DNA of 64,000 bases from Magnetospirillum sp. XM-1 (GTDB taxonomy: Bacteria; Pseudomonadota; Alphaproteobacteria; Rhodospirillales; Magnetospirillaceae): the NCBI RefSeq assembly GCF_001511835.1, contig NZ_LN997848.1, positions 4,244,001 to 4,308,000 of the forward strand. The letters are read 5' to 3'. Both the position numbers and the translations under genes were made by a program. The notes under the pieces are model-generated. The model was not told where the DNA came from. It saw nothing but the letters and a program-made list of their open reading frames with translations, and did not search any database. Of the stretch, positions 9,086-18,699 are shown piece after piece (position 1 is the stretch's first letter; the number at the start of each line of letters is the position of its first letter).

Positions 9086-9613
9086 ATGAGCACCCGCGAG
9101 CGCATCATCGATGCCGCCATGACCATCGTCCGCGACCAGGGCGTGACCCGGCTGACGCTCGACGCCGCCGCCAAGGAGGCGGGGGTGAGCAAGGGCGGCG
9201 TGCTCTATCACTTCAAGAGCAAGGACGACCTGATCCGCGGCATGGTCCAGCGCCTGATCGACCAGTGCGACCAGCTCAACCGCGAGCATTACGAGCGCCA
9301 GCCCGAGGGGCCCTACCGCTGGGCGCGGACCCTGGTCCATGCCTGCTTCGACCCCAACGGCCCGGCCTTCGACCCGGTGGGCGGCGCGCTGCTCGCCGCC
9401 GTCACCGTCAATCCCGACCTGGTCGCCCCCATCCAGTCCATGTACGACCGCTGGATGGAGCGTATCCAAAGCGACAGCCCCGACCTGGAACGGGCCGGGC
9501 TGATCTGCACCGCCATGGACGGCGTCTATTTCCAGCGCCTGATGGGCATCAACCTCAGCGATGCCGAGGGCGCCGAGCGCCTCAAGCGGCACGCCCTCGA
9601 CCTTTTGAAGTAA
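9086..9613 (+). CDS. TetR family transcriptional regulator
   Basis: 175 residues with an N-terminal helix-turn-helix (RERIIDAAMTIVRDQG, then AGVSKGGVLYHFKSKDDL) and a helical C-terminal ligand domain of the short BetI/TetR_C_6-like kind. The next gene begins 12 bases after the stop and encodes the adaptor of an RND pump. It is therefore most likely the local repressor of this efflux operon, inactivated by a pump substrate. Repeated half-sites lie at 9017-9069. The start ATG has GGACGGAG upstream. Confidence 0.9.
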   Translation: MSTRERIIDAAMTIVRDQGVTRLTLDAAAKEAGVSKGGVLYHFKSKDDLIRGMVQRLIDQCDQLNREHYERQPEGPYRWARTLVHACFDPNGPAFDPVGGALLAAVTVNPDLVAPIQSMYDRWMERIQSDSPDLERAGLICTAMDGVYFQRLMGINLSDAEGAERLKRHALDLLK

Positions 9614-9625
9614 CGGAGCCTCGCC

Positions 9626-10750
9626 ATGAAAGCCAAACGGATGATCATCATGCTGGCGGGCTCCGCTGTCGTGTTCGGCGGGGTCTTCGGATTCGTCGCC
9701 TTCAAGAACCACATGATCAAGCAGTTCTTCGCCACCATGCCCAAGCCGGTGGTAGCGGTGACGGTGGCCAAGGCCGGCCTGACCGACTGGCGCAACGTGG
9801 TGCCGGCGGTGGGCACCCTGCAGGCGGTCAACGGCGTCGACATCTCCGGCTCGGTGTCCGGGCTGGTCAAGTCCATCGCCTTTGAATCCGGCCAGGAGAT
9901 CAAGAAGGGCTCCGTGCTGGTCCAACTGGACACCGACGTCGAGATGGGCGACCTCAGAAGCGCCCAGGCCGAACTGGTCCTGGCGCGCACCAGCTACGAC
10001 CGCAGCGCGGCGCTGCTCAAATCCAACACGGTCAGCGTCGCGGCGCTGGAAAAGGCCGAGGCCGAGCTGAAGGTCAAACAGGCCAAGGTGGCCGGATTGC
10101 AGGCCCAGATCGCCAAGAAGACCATCGCCGCCCCCTTCGACGGCCGCCTGGGCGTGCGCAAGATCGACCTGGGCCAATACGTCCAGCCGGGCCAGATGGT
10201 GGTCAACCTGCAGGACCTGTCGCTGATGCTGTGCGACTTCACCGTGTCGCAGAAGGAATTGTCGCTGCTGGGCGTCGGGCAGAGGGTGGCGATGACCACC
10301 GACGCCTGGCCGGGCGTCACCTTCGAGGGCCAGGTGGCGGCCATCGAGCCCCTGGTGGATGCCAAGACCGGCATGGTCTCGGTCCAGGCTCGCTTCCCCA
10401 ATTCCGAGGGACGCCTGCGCCCCGGCATGTTTGCCCGCATCGAGATCGAGCGCCCCCTGGGCGCCCCGGTGGTGACGGTTCCCGCCTCGGCGGTGGCCTA
10501 CAACCTGCACGGCGACGCGGTGTTCGTGGTGAAAGAGGCCCAGGGCGCCGACGGTAAGACGGTGTCCAAGGCCGAACGCGCCGTGGTCAGCGTCGGCGAG
10601 CGCAAGGGCGGCATGGTGGTCATCAAGTCGGGCATCGCCGCCGGCGACACCGTGGTGACCTCGGGCCAGGTCAAGCTGGAGCATGGCTCGCTGGTCAGCG
10701 TGGCGGCCAGCGATCCGCTGAAGACGGCCGCCGCCGGGGCGGTGCAGTAA
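9626..10750 (+). CDS. RND efflux periplasmic adaptor subunit
   Basis: 374 residues, membrane fusion protein family. An N-terminal anchor (about 5-27) is followed by a lipoyl half (GQEIKKGSVLVQLDTDVE), a helical hairpin (about 95-155, AQAELVLARTSYDRSAALL), the second lipoyl half (TIAAPFDGRLGVRKIDLGQYV), a beta-barrel and a membrane-proximal domain. It links the inner-membrane pump to an outer-membrane channel. The TAA stop shares a base with the ATG of the pump gene (TAATG), showing translational coupling. There is no lipobox cysteine, so it is anchored by the helix rather than by lipid. No outer-membrane channel gene is nearby. Confidence 0.93.
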   Translation: MKAKRMIIMLAGSAVVFGGVFGFVAFKNHMIKQFFATMPKPVVAVTVAKAGLTDWRNVVPAVGTLQAVNGVDISGSVSGLVKSIAFESGQEIKKGSVLVQLDTDVEMGDLRSAQAELVLARTSYDRSAALLKSNTVSVAALEKAEAELKVKQAKVAGLQAQIAKKTIAAPFDGRLGVRKIDLGQYVQPGQMVVNLQDLSLMLCDFTVSQKELSLLGVGQRVAMTTDAWPGVTFEGQVAAIEPLVDAKTGMVSVQARFPNSEGRLRPGMFARIEIERPLGAPVVTVPASAVAYNLHGDAVFVVKEAQGADGKTVSKAERAVVSVGERKGGMVVIKSGIAAGDTVVTSGQVKLEHGSLVSVAASDPLKTAAAGAVQ

Positions 10751-13700
10751 TGTTCGACATCTTCATCAAGCGGCCGGTCCTGGCCGCGGTGGTCAGCCTG
10801 CTGATCCTGTTCATCGGCCTTCGCGCCCTCATGAGCCTGCCGGTGCGCCAGTATCCCGAGATGACCAACACGGTCATCACCATCACCACCACCTTCCCCG
10901 GCGCCGACGCCGACATGATCCAGGGCTTCGTCACCCAGCCTTTGCAAAAGGCGGTGGCCACGGCCGAGGGCATCAACTACCTGACGTCGCGCTCCATCCA
11001 GGGCCTGTCGGAGATCAAGGCCTTCATCCGCCTCAACGACGACCCGGAAACCGCCATGACCGGGGTGATGAGCAAGGTGGCCGAGGTCAAGAGCCTGCTG
11101 CCCAAGGGCATCAACGATTCCATCATCAAGAAGGAGACGGGGCAAAGCTTCGCCTCGGCCTACCTCGCCTTCTCGTCGGACCGCTTGAGCCAGCAGCAGA
11201 TCACCGATTACGTCATGCGGGTGGTGCAGCCCAAGCTGGCCGCCGTGCCCGGCGTCGCCAATCCCGAGCTGTACGGCGGGCAGAAATTCTCCATGCGCGT
11301 CTGGCTCGACCCGGAAAAGCTGGCCCAGCACGGCATGGGGCCCGACGACCTGAAGACCGCCCTGACCAGCAACAACTTCACTTCGGCGTCCGGCTCCACC
11401 AAGGGGGCCTACGACGTGGTCAACACCCAGGCCTCCACCGACCTGAAAAGCGTCGAGGAGTTCCGCCAGCTGGTGGTCAAGCATGACGGCTCGCGCCTGG
11501 TGCGCCTGGGCGACGTGGCCGGGGTCGAGCTGGGGCCGGAAAACGACGACATGAGCGTGTTCGCCGGCGACGAGCGGGCCATCTTCGTCGGCATCTACAC
11601 CACGCCGGAAGCCAATCCCCTGTCGGTGATCCGCCAGGTGCGCGAAGAGGCGCTGCCCGCCCTGCAGGCCCAGCTGCCGCCGGGCCTGACCGCCAAGATC
11701 GCCTACGATTCCACCCTGTTCATCGACGCCGCCATCACCGAGGTGGCCAAGACCATCGCCGAGGCCGCCATCATCGTCATGGTGGTGATCTTCTTCTTCA
11801 TGGGCTCGGTGCGTTCGGTGGTGATCCCGGTGGTCACCGTGCCGCTGTCCCTGATCGGCGTGGCGGTGCTGCTGCTCTCGCTCGGCTTTTCCATCAACCT
11901 GCTGACCCTGCTGGCCATGGTGCTGGCCATCGGTCTGGTGGTGGACGACGCCATCGTGGTGGTCGAAAACGTCCACCGCCACATCGAGGAGGGGCTTTCC
12001 CCCTTCAAGGCCGCCCTGGTGGGCACGCGGGAAATCAGCGGGCCGGTCATCTCCATGACCATCACGCTGGCCGCCGTCTATGCCCCCATCGCCTTCATGG
12101 GCGGCCTGACCGGTTCCTTGTTCAAGGAATTCGCCCTGACGCTCGCCGGTTCGGTGGTGGTGTCGGGCGTCATCGCCCTGACGCTGTCGCCCATGATGTG
12201 CTCGAAGATCCTCAAGCACGACGACGACAAGAAGGGCCTGACCGCCCTGATCGACCGCACCTTCGACCGGGTGCGGGCCAAGTACGAGACATGGCTGGCT
12301 GCCTCACTGGCCGACCGCCCCACCACCCTGGTCTTCGCCCTGATCGTGCTGGGCTCGCTGCCCTTCCTGTTCCTGGCGGTGCCCACCGAACTGGCGCCGG
12401 AAGAGGACCAGGGCGTGGTGTTCACCGCCTATAACGGCCCGGCCTCGGCCAATACCGACTTCATGGAAGCCTTCTCGCACCAGATCTCCACCAAGCTGAA
12501 GGCCTTCCCCGAGACCAACGAGACCTTCCTGATCAACGGCATGGGCGCCATCAGCCAGGGCTTCGGCGGCGCGGTGCTGACGCCCTGGGAAGACCGCAAG
12601 CTCTCGGCCAAGGCGCTCACCGCCGCCATCCAGCAGGCCCTGAACGAGGTGTCCGGGGTCAAGGCCTCGGTGTTCCCGCCGCCGCCCCTGCCCGGCGTCG
12701 ATGGCCTGCCGGTGCAGTTCGTGCTGTCCTCCATCGCCGATTACCAGCAGTTGAACGAGATTCAGGGCGAGCTGATGAAGCGGGCGCAGGCGTCGGGCAT
12801 GTTCGCCTTCATCGACGCCGACCTGAAGATCGAAAGCCCCCAGACCCAGGTGATCATCGACCGCGACAAGGCGGCGGCCTACGGCATCTCCATGCAGCAG
12901 ATCGGCGACGCGCTGGGTACCATGACCGGCGGCAATTACGTCAACCTGGTCAACCTGCAGGGCCGCTCCTACCAGGTCATCCCCCAGGTGCCGCGCGAGT
13001 TCCGCCTGGACCCCGCCCAACTGGGCCGCTACCACGTGCGCTCGTCCTCGGGCGCGGCGGTGCCGCTGTCGTCCCTGGTCAGCCTGGGGGCCTCGGTCCG
13101 CCCCGTCTCGCTCAACCAGTTCAACCAGTTGAACTCGGTGACCATCCAGGCCTTCCCCATGCCCGGTGTGACGCTGGGCCAGGCGCTGGAATTGCTGCGC
13201 AGCCTCGCCGACGAATTGCTGCCCCAGGGCACCACGGTGGATTACGCCGGCCAGTCGCGGCAATACGTGCAGGAGGGCAACGCGCTGGCGATGACCTTCG
13301 TCTTCGCCCTGGTCATCATCTTCCTGGTGCTGGCCGCCCAGTTCGAAAGCTTCCGCGACCCGCTGGTGATCATGGTCTCGGTGCCGCTGTCCATCTGCGG
13401 CGCCCTGATCCCCCTGGCATTGGGCGTGGCCAGCATGAACATCTACACCCAGGTGGGCCTCGTCACCCTGATCGGCCTGATCACCAAGCACGGCATCCTG
13501 ATCTGCGAGGTGGCCCGTGAACGCCAGGAGGCCGAGGGCTTGGACCGCGCCCAGGCGGTGATGGTGGCGGCGGGCCTGCGGCTGCGTCCCATCCTGATGA
13601 CCACGGCGGCCATGGTGGCGGGCCTGATTCCGCTGCTGTTCGCCCATGGAGCGGGAGCGGCGTCGCGCTTCTCCATCGCCGTGGTGATCGTCGCCGGCAT

Positions 13701-13851
13701 GACCATCGGCACCGCCTTCACCCTGTTCGTGCTGCCGGTGATCTACACCTTCGTGGCCGCCCAGCGCCGGGGCGTCAGCGAAGCCGCCCAGGAGCGTCAT
13801 GCCCACGGCCATGTCGCGGGGCCGGTGGACGCGGCTACGGCGGCGGACTAG
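10750..13851 (+). CDS. RND multidrug efflux permease (HAE-1 type)
   Basis: 1033 residues, the usual size for AcrB-like pumps, with 12 predicted membrane helices and two large periplasmic loops. The proton-relay aspartate pair is visible in GLVVDDAIVVVEN (Asp399-Asp400) within helix 4. The family sequence FIKRPVLAAVVSLLI opens the protein. The second half has GLITKHGILICEVARERQ and RPILMTTAAMVAGLIPL. It forms a trimer that exports hydrophobic drugs using the proton gradient, with the adaptor encoded just upstream. A short His-containing tail (AQERHAHGHVAGP) ends the protein. Substrate range is unknown. Confidence 0.94.
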   Translation: MFDIFIKRPVLAAVVSLLILFIGLRALMSLPVRQYPEMTNTVITITTTFPGADADMIQGFVTQPLQKAVATAEGINYLTSRSIQGLSEIKAFIRLNDDPETAMTGVMSKVAEVKSLLPKGINDSIIKKETGQSFASAYLAFSSDRLSQQQITDYVMRVVQPKLAAVPGVANPELYGGQKFSMRVWLDPEKLAQHGMGPDDLKTALTSNNFTSASGSTKGAYDVVNTQASTDLKSVEEFRQLVVKHDGSRLVRLGDVAGVELGPENDDMSVFAGDERAIFVGIYTTPEANPLSVIRQVREEALPALQAQLPPGLTAKIAYDSTLFIDAAITEVAKTIAEAAIIVMVVIFFFMGSVRSVVIPVVTVPLSLIGVAVLLLSLGFSINLLTLLAMVLAIGLVVDDAIVVVENVHRHIEEGLSPFKAALVGTREISGPVISMTITLAAVYAPIAFMGGLTGSLFKEFALTLAGSVVVSGVIALTLSPMMCSKILKHDDDKKGLTALIDRTFDRVRAKYETWLAASLADRPTTLVFALIVLGSLPFLFLAVPTELAPEEDQGVVFTAYNGPASANTDFMEAFSHQISTKLKAFPETNETFLINGMGAISQGFGGAVLTPWEDRKLSAKALTAAIQQALNEVSGVKASVFPPPPLPGVDGLPVQFVLSSIADYQQLNEIQGELMKRAQASGMFAFIDADLKIESPQTQVIIDRDKAAAYGISMQQIGDALGTMTGGNYVNLVNLQGRSYQVIPQVPREFRLDPAQLGRYHVRSSSGAAVPLSSLVSLGASVRPVSLNQFNQLNSVTIQAFPMPGVTLGQALELLRSLADELLPQGTTVDYAGQSRQYVQEGNALAMTFVFALVIIFLVLAAQFESFRDPLVIMVSVPLSICGALIPLALGVASMNIYTQVGLVTLIGLITKHGILICEVARERQEAEGLDRAQAVMVAAGLRLRPILMTTAAMVAGLIPLLFAHGAGAASRFSIAVVIVAGMTIGTAFTLFVLPVIYTFVAAQRRGVSEAAQERHAHGHVAGPVDAATAAD

Positions 13852-13857
13852 ACCCGC

Positions 13858-14544
13858 ATGGATCTGACGACCCGCCTGCTCTACCGCGATGCGGAGGTGC
13901 TGATCATCGACAAGCCGGCCGGGCTGGCCGTGCATGCCGGCCCCAAGGGGGGCGAGCATCTGGGCCTTTACCTGGACAGCCTGCGCCTCGGCCTGCGCCG
14001 CCCGCCGGAACTGGCCCACCGCCTGGACCGCGAGACCTCGGGCTGTCTGGTGCTGGGGCGCTCGCGCAAGGCCCTGGCGGCGCTGGGCAGCCTGTTCGCC
14101 AAGGGTCTGGTCGACAAGACCTATTGGGCCGTGGTGGTCGGCCGCCCGCGCGAGGAATCCGGCACCATCGACTACGCGCTGAAGAAGCGGGAAAAGAAGT
14201 TCGGCTGGCGCATGGAGGTGGACCGCACCGGCCTGCCCTCGGCCACCCAATGGCGGCTCTTGGGCAGCGACGGTCGGCTCAGCTGGCTGGAATGCAAGCC
14301 GCTCACCGGACGCACCCACCAGATCCGCGCCCATTGCGCCGCCATCGGCCACCCCCTGGTGGGCGATGCCATCTATGGCCGCGGCACCGGCACCCTGGCC
14401 GGCGACCGGCTGATGCTGCATTCGCGCGCCATCGTCCTGCCGCTGGAGGCGGGCAAGCCCCCCATCGCCGCCGAAGCTCCGGTGCCCGAGCATATGCGGG
14501 CGGCCTTGGAAGGGTGCGGCCTGGGCGCATCGAGCCCAGGCTAG
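13858..14544 (+). CDS. RluA-family RNA pseudouridine synthase
   Basis: 228 residues. The catalytic motif is HRLDRETSGCLVLGRS, with Asp57 as the expected nucleophile. VLIIDKPAGLAVHAG precedes it, and the later family motif GRTHQIRAHCAAIGHPLVGD is intact. There is no S4 domain, so it resembles RluA/TruC-like short members that modify rRNA or tRNA uridines. It starts six bases after the pump stop, so it may be read through from the efflux operon, but the functions are unrelated. The exact RNA target cannot be inferred. A small hairpin (14558-14573, CGCGCC-ttat-GGCGCG) follows without a clear U-run. Confidence 0.92.
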   Translation: MDLTTRLLYRDAEVLIIDKPAGLAVHAGPKGGEHLGLYLDSLRLGLRRPPELAHRLDRETSGCLVLGRSRKALAALGSLFAKGLVDKTYWAVVVGRPREESGTIDYALKKREKKFGWRMEVDRTGLPSATQWRLLGSDGRLSWLECKPLTGRTHQIRAHCAAIGHPLVGDAIYGRGTGTLAGDRLMLHSRAIVLPLEAGKPPIAAEAPVPEHMRAALEGCGLGASSPG

Positions 14545-14729
14545 GCCCAAGGGGCCGCGCGCCTTATGGCGCGAAAGCCAAGCGTGTCGAAGACACGTGA
14601 CCGGTGACTGAGGGGCGCTAATGCGTATTCCAATACCGAATTGCGCAAATTCGCTTGACGCGCGCCCCGAGTGGAGGTGAACTATCCTGACCGGCGACAT
14701 CAATGGACCGGGCAAACAGGGTGGGGGCT

Positions 14730-15539
14730 ATGAATATCAAGGACATTCTCGTCCATTTGGACGGCGACAAGGTCGACAGCGGATCTCTCGCCCTGGCGGT
14801 GGCCCAGGCCAAGCGTTTCGGCGCCCGGCTGACCGGTCTGTTCGCCCGCAAGGAAATCAGCCCCACGGCCATGGTCGCCCGCCATCCCAGCAACACCCTG
14901 CTGGCCCAGGCCGACGCCGCCCGCAAGACCTTCGAGGAGGCCACCGCCGGCCTCGACACCCGCTGGTGGCAGATCATCCACGGCGCCGAGAACGACCTGT
15001 TGGGCGAGGCGGTGTTCTGCAGCCACTACGTGGACCTGGTGATCGTCTCCCAGCCCGCCGCCTATGGCAAGAACGTGCCCGAGACCATGGTCGAGCAGAT
15101 CATCCTCAATTCCGGCCGCCCCGTCCTGGTGGTGCCGGTGGAATACAAGCACCGCCCGCTGGGCAAGCACGTGGTGATCGGCTGGCGCTCGGCCAAGCAG
15201 GCCGCCCGCGCGCTGCACGACTGCCTGCCCCTGGTGGACGGCGCCGAACAGGTGCTGGTCGCCTCGGTGCGCGGCTTCTCGCCCATGGACAAGACCCTGC
15301 CCCAGGTGGACATCATCGACCACCTGCGCGTCCACGGCCTGCCCGTCTCGGGCGAACGGGTCAACACCGAAGGCCTGGGCGTCATGGACTCGCTTCTGTC
15401 GCGGGCCTACGACATCGACGCCGACCTGCTGGTCATCGGCGGCCACCCCGGCCGCTCGCTGTCCTTCTCGGGCAAGGCCGGCGCCGGCACCCGGCACATC
15501 CTGGCGCACGCCAGCATTCCGGTGCTGTTCAGCTGCTGA
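14730..15539 (+). CDS. Tandem universal stress protein (UspA) family
   Basis: 269 residues from MNIKDILVHLDGDK, the normal family start. An in-frame ATG at 14703 adds nine residues but its GGAGGTG is 23 bases away, so 14730 (with GTGGGGGC just upstream) is preferred. The second half carries VVIGWRSAKQAARALHDCLPL and ends LLVIGGHPGRSLSFSGKAGAGTRH, a G-2X-G-9X-G-like nucleotide-binding pattern. The first half is more degenerate, as in two-domain UspE-like proteins. It is a cytoplasmic stress-related protein. A strong terminator follows 21 bases after the stop, and the gene looks monocistronic. Confidence 0.85.
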   Translation: MNIKDILVHLDGDKVDSGSLALAVAQAKRFGARLTGLFARKEISPTAMVARHPSNTLLAQADAARKTFEEATAGLDTRWWQIIHGAENDLLGEAVFCSHYVDLVIVSQPAAYGKNVPETMVEQIILNSGRPVLVVPVEYKHRPLGKHVVIGWRSAKQAARALHDCLPLVDGAEQVLVASVRGFSPMDKTLPQVDIIDHLRVHGLPVSGERVNTEGLGVMDSLLSRAYDIDADLLVIGGHPGRSLSFSGKAGAGTRHILAHASIPVLFSC

Positions 15540-15560
15540 GTCCATAATTCGAAGGGATGC

Positions 15561-15591
15561 GCGAAGGGCCCCGTCCCTTCGCGTTTTCTTT
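15561..15591 (+). terminator. Rho-independent terminator of the Usp gene
   Basis: A perfect 8-bp stem GCGAAGGG/CCCTTCGC (15561-15568 and 15575-15582) with a 6-base loop is followed by GTTTTCTTTT, 22 bases after the Usp stop codon. Confidence 0.85.
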
Positions 15592-15603
15592 TGCCATCCT
15601 CCC

Positions 15604-15642
15604 AAAAGAAAAGGCCCCCTTCCCTGCCGGGAAGGGGGCCTT
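15604..15642 (-). terminator. Rho-independent terminator of the OmpA-like gene
   Basis: A 14-bp perfect stem (15611-15624 with 15629-15642; arms AAGGCCCCCTTCCC and its complement, 4-base loop) lies 25 bases past the OmpA-like stop. On the minus strand it is followed by TTTTCTTTT. It faces the Usp terminator, insulating the two convergent genes. Confidence 0.85.
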
Positions 15643-15666
15643 GGGCGTTTTCACGCCCCGTCGTTC

Positions 15667-16503
15667 TTACTTCTCGAAGTAGATCTCGACGCGGCGGTTC
15701 TTGGCTTCCTTGGTGTTGGCCTTGGTGGGCACGGCCAGCTTGGTGAAGCCGAACGACTTGGCGTCGATGGACTTGATGCCCTGCTTGGCCAGCTGCTTCT
15801 CGACCGCGGCGGCACGGGCCTTGGACAGCTTGTCGTTATAACCGGCCTTGCCGACGGTGTCGGTGTGACCCGCGACGTAGATGCTGCTGGGCTTGATCTC
15901 GCCGGCGGCGGCCTCGACTTCCTTCAGGATCTTCATGGCCTCCTTGGTCAGGCTCGACTTGTTGAAGTCGAAATAGACGATGAAGGTCTTGACGATCTTC
16001 TTGGCCGGCATGGCGGCCTTGACCTGCAGCTCGGGCTCGACCTTCAGGAAGGCGGCGCGGCAATCGGAATTGGTGTCGCCCTCGGCCTCTTCCTCGATCC
16101 AGCAATCGAACATCACCTGGGCCTTGGCGGCGGCGGCCGGCACGCGCTCGCGGGCACCGTTGCCGAAATAGCCCACCAGACGGGCGCGGGCGGCGTCCAG
16201 TTCCTTGACGCGGTCGGGCATCAGCGGCCAGTCGGCGGTCACCTCGGGATCGGTGATCTTACCCTGATGGGCGGCCATGCCCTTGCGGGCGAAGACCACG
16301 GCGTGATCCCACTCGTACTCGACGGTGGCCTCGTGCTTGGCATAGGCCTTGTACTCGGTGAACAGCGCCTTGGTGTAGGGCGATCCGACGGTGGGCGCGG
16401 GCGCATCGAGGATCTCGTTGACCTCGGCCACTTCCCAGGGGGTGGCACAGGCGCCCAGCAAGGCGGTCATGCCGATGGCGGCGGCCAGATGCAGGAACTT
16501 CAT
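15667..16503 (-). CDS. OmpA-family peptidoglycan-associated lipoprotein
   Basis: 278 residues. The N-terminus MKFLHLAAAIGMTALLGAC has a lipobox with Cys19, so it is lipid-anchored, probably to the outer membrane. A helical middle domain is followed by a C-terminal OmpA/MotB domain (about 165-278): FIVYFDFNKSSLTKEAM, VAGHTDTVGKAGYNDKLSKA and RRVEIYF, which binds the diaminopimelate of peptidoglycan. It is longer than Pal, with an extra N-terminal module of unknown role. It lies 43 bases downstream of the AsmA-like gene on the same strand, so co-transcription is likely, and it is closed by a strong terminator. Confidence 0.9.
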   Translation of the reverse strand: MKFLHLAAAIGMTALLGACATPWEVAEVNEILDAPAPTVGSPYTKALFTEYKAYAKHEATVEYEWDHAVVFARKGMAAHQGKITDPEVTADWPLMPDRVKELDAARARLVGYFGNGARERVPAAAAKAQVMFDCWIEEEAEGDTNSDCRAAFLKVEPELQVKAAMPAKKIVKTFIVYFDFNKSSLTKEAMKILKEVEAAAGEIKPSSIYVAGHTDTVGKAGYNDKLSKARAAAVEKQLAKQGIKSIDAKSFGFTKLAVPTKANTKEAKNRRVEIYFEK

Positions 16504-16546
16504 AGTCTTAGTCTCCGATGGATTCTTAAGGTTGATTCGAAAAGGA

Positions 16547-18544
16547 TCAGCGTCCGAAAAGCTTCAACGGGTTCAGTCCTTCGGCGGGGGACTTGCCGCC
16601 GCCGGTCCCGGGGATCAGGCTTTCCACGGCCTTGCCCACGTTCTGGACGTTCTGCTTCAGCAGGGCTTCCAGGTCGGGGCGATAGCTGAGGTTGTCCCAG
16701 GGGCCGCTGACCAGGATGGGCACCACGATTCCCGCCGCGTTGCCGCCGCCCTGGCCTTCCAGGCTGGCGACCACCTTGGGATCGATGCGGTAGTTGACGC
16801 TGCGCTGGGGCAGGTCGACGGTGCCCTTGCCCTCGACGCGCAGCAGCGGCGACTTCAGGGCCAGGTCGTTGTTGGTGAGGATGCCCTTGACGATGGTGAA
16901 GGTCCCGCCCAACTCGGCGAAGTCGGTCTTTTCCGTGCTGTTGGCGCCGCCGGTGAAGGCGGTGGCGACGTTGCGCGCCATGGCGGCAAGATTGATGCCC
17001 TTGATGGCGCCGTTGAGGAAGGTGAGCGCCCCCTTGCCGTTCAAGGACGAGACGATCTGGCGCTGGGTCTTGCCCTGGCCCGTCACCGCCACGTCGAAAT
17101 TGCCGGTGCCCGACAGGCGGTCGGTATCGGCAGCGTCGGTGAGGAAGGGCTCGGCCTGCAGGCCCTTCAGCTGGAACGAGGCGTCCAGCCCCACGCCGGG
17201 CATTGATCCGTCCAGCGCCACGCGGCCCTTGCCGGCGCCCTGGTAAAGCGCCAGCTCGGTGAGGTCGGCGGCCAGCTTGCCGTCCTTGATCACCAGCCGG
17301 AGCGCGCTTTTGCCCACCTTGATCTTCTTGACCAGGATGCCGGCGCAGGTGAGCGAGAAGTCCAAATCGGCGGCCTTGAGGCCCGAGGCGTCGATGGGAT
17401 CGTCGCTCCAGCCCTGCGGTTGCGCCTTGGCCGGCTGCGCCCCGCCGCCGCCCGCCGCCGCCTTGCCGTCGCCGCCCTTGGACGGAGCACCTTCCGGCGG
17501 CAGGTAGGGATTGACGTCCAGCATGTCCACGTCCAGCCGGCCCTTGATGTTGGGCCTGGAACCGCTGGTGTTGACGGTGACGTCACCCTTGGCCTTGATG
17601 GCGTCGATGGCGATGTTGGCCTGGGTGAAGGCGATCTGGCCCGGTGCCGCGGCCAGTTTGCCGCTGATGGAAAGCGGCCCCAGGCCGTTGCCGGCCATGG
17701 TGATGGGCGAGCCGGCCCAGGCGGCGAGATTGCGGATGGACGGCACGGCGAGGTCGAGCATGCCATCGACGCCAGGGCTGGCGCCGCCCTTGGCGTTGCC
17801 CTTGAGACCCAGCTTGACCGGTTCGGAAGTCACGGCGACGTCGAGCGCGCTCGACTGGCCGTCCATCAGCGCCTTCAGGCTGGCGACACCCAGGTTGAGT
17901 TCGATCTTCTTGGCGTTCCACACCAGGCTGCCCTTGGCCGACAGGGGCTCGGACAGGCTTTTCAGCGCCACCTGGAGGTTGATGTCGCTCACCTCCTGTT
18001 TGGCGCCGGTCTTGCCGTCGATCTGGGTCAGCTTGCCGCCGGTAATGCGCACGTCACCCAGGCGGATGTCGCTGGGGCCCGAGGGAGCGGCGGCGGTGGC
18101 GGGCTTTTCGGCCGGCTTGTCCGCAGGCTTGGCGGCGGCGGCGGGGGCCGGGCTGTCGAACACCCAGTTGCCCTTGCCCTGGCGGTCGGTTTCCAGCGTG
18201 ATCACCGGATCGACCAGGACGAAGCTGTCCACCTCGACCTTGCCGCCCAGAAGCGGCATCAGCTTGAGGCGCACGTCGACGGCGCCCAGGCGGATCAGGT
18301 CCTTGGTGGAAAAGCCGGGCGGATTGGCCAGGGCGACATTGCCCACCTGCACCGACAGAGAGGGGAACACCGACACCGACACCTTGCCCTGGATGGACAG
18401 GTCGCGTCCGGTGGCGCTCTTGACGCCTGCGACGACCTCGCTCTGGATGCGGTCGGCGGGAATCAGAGCGGGAAGAGCGATCAGAGCGCCGATGATCAGA
18501 ACGATCAGGACGCCGACAGCGACCAGGACTTTCTTCATGCGCAT
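16547..18544 (-). CDS. AsmA family inner-membrane/periplasmic protein
   Basis: About 665 residues from MRMKKVLVAVGVLIVLIIGALI, which gives one N-terminal membrane helix with a large periplasmic body. The AsmA domain shows PALIPADRIQSEVVAGVKSATGRDL and VDVRLKLMPLLGGKVEVDSFVLVDP. The C-terminal part has GSLNGKGALTFLNGAIKGINLAAMARNVATAF and the ending typical of AsmA_2. Low-complexity Ala/Pro/Lys linkers interrupt the body. AsmA-like proteins are thought to move phospholipid between membranes. Upstream in-frame codons to 18610 exist, but GGGGGA lies just before the chosen ATG pair (18544/18538). It leads the OmpA-like lipoprotein gene, fitting an envelope role. Confidence 0.88.
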   Translation of the reverse strand: MRMKKVLVAVGVLIVLIIGALIALPALIPADRIQSEVVAGVKSATGRDLSIQGKVSVSVFPSLSVQVGNVALANPPGFSTKDLIRLGAVDVRLKLMPLLGGKVEVDSFVLVDPVITLETDRQGKGNWVFDSPAPAAAAKPADKPAEKPATAAAPSGPSDIRLGDVRITGGKLTQIDGKTGAKQEVSDINLQVALKSLSEPLSAKGSLVWNAKKIELNLGVASLKALMDGQSSALDVAVTSEPVKLGLKGNAKGGASPGVDGMLDLAVPSIRNLAAWAGSPITMAGNGLGPLSISGKLAAAPGQIAFTQANIAIDAIKAKGDVTVNTSGSRPNIKGRLDVDMLDVNPYLPPEGAPSKGGDGKAAAGGGGAQPAKAQPQGWSDDPIDASGLKAADLDFSLTCAGILVKKIKVGKSALRLVIKDGKLAADLTELALYQGAGKGRVALDGSMPGVGLDASFQLKGLQAEPFLTDAADTDRLSGTGNFDVAVTGQGKTQRQIVSSLNGKGALTFLNGAIKGINLAAMARNVATAFTGGANSTEKTDFAELGGTFTIVKGILTNNDLALKSPLLRVEGKGTVDLPQRSVNYRIDPKVVASLEGQGGGNAAGIVVPILVSGPWDNLSYRPDLEALLKQNVQNVGKAVESLIPGTGGGKSPAEGLNPLKLFGR

Positions 18545-18699
18545 CCCCCGATGCTCAACGGGGCCGTCGCCTTGACGTTTGTCGGCGACCGGCCCCTTCC
18601 CATAGGACATTCAGCTTATACCCATGGGTGAATTTGTCCAGATACCCTATGGAATCATTCCGGATCGAGGTGTGACGTCCTGAGCCGGCTCGATATTGC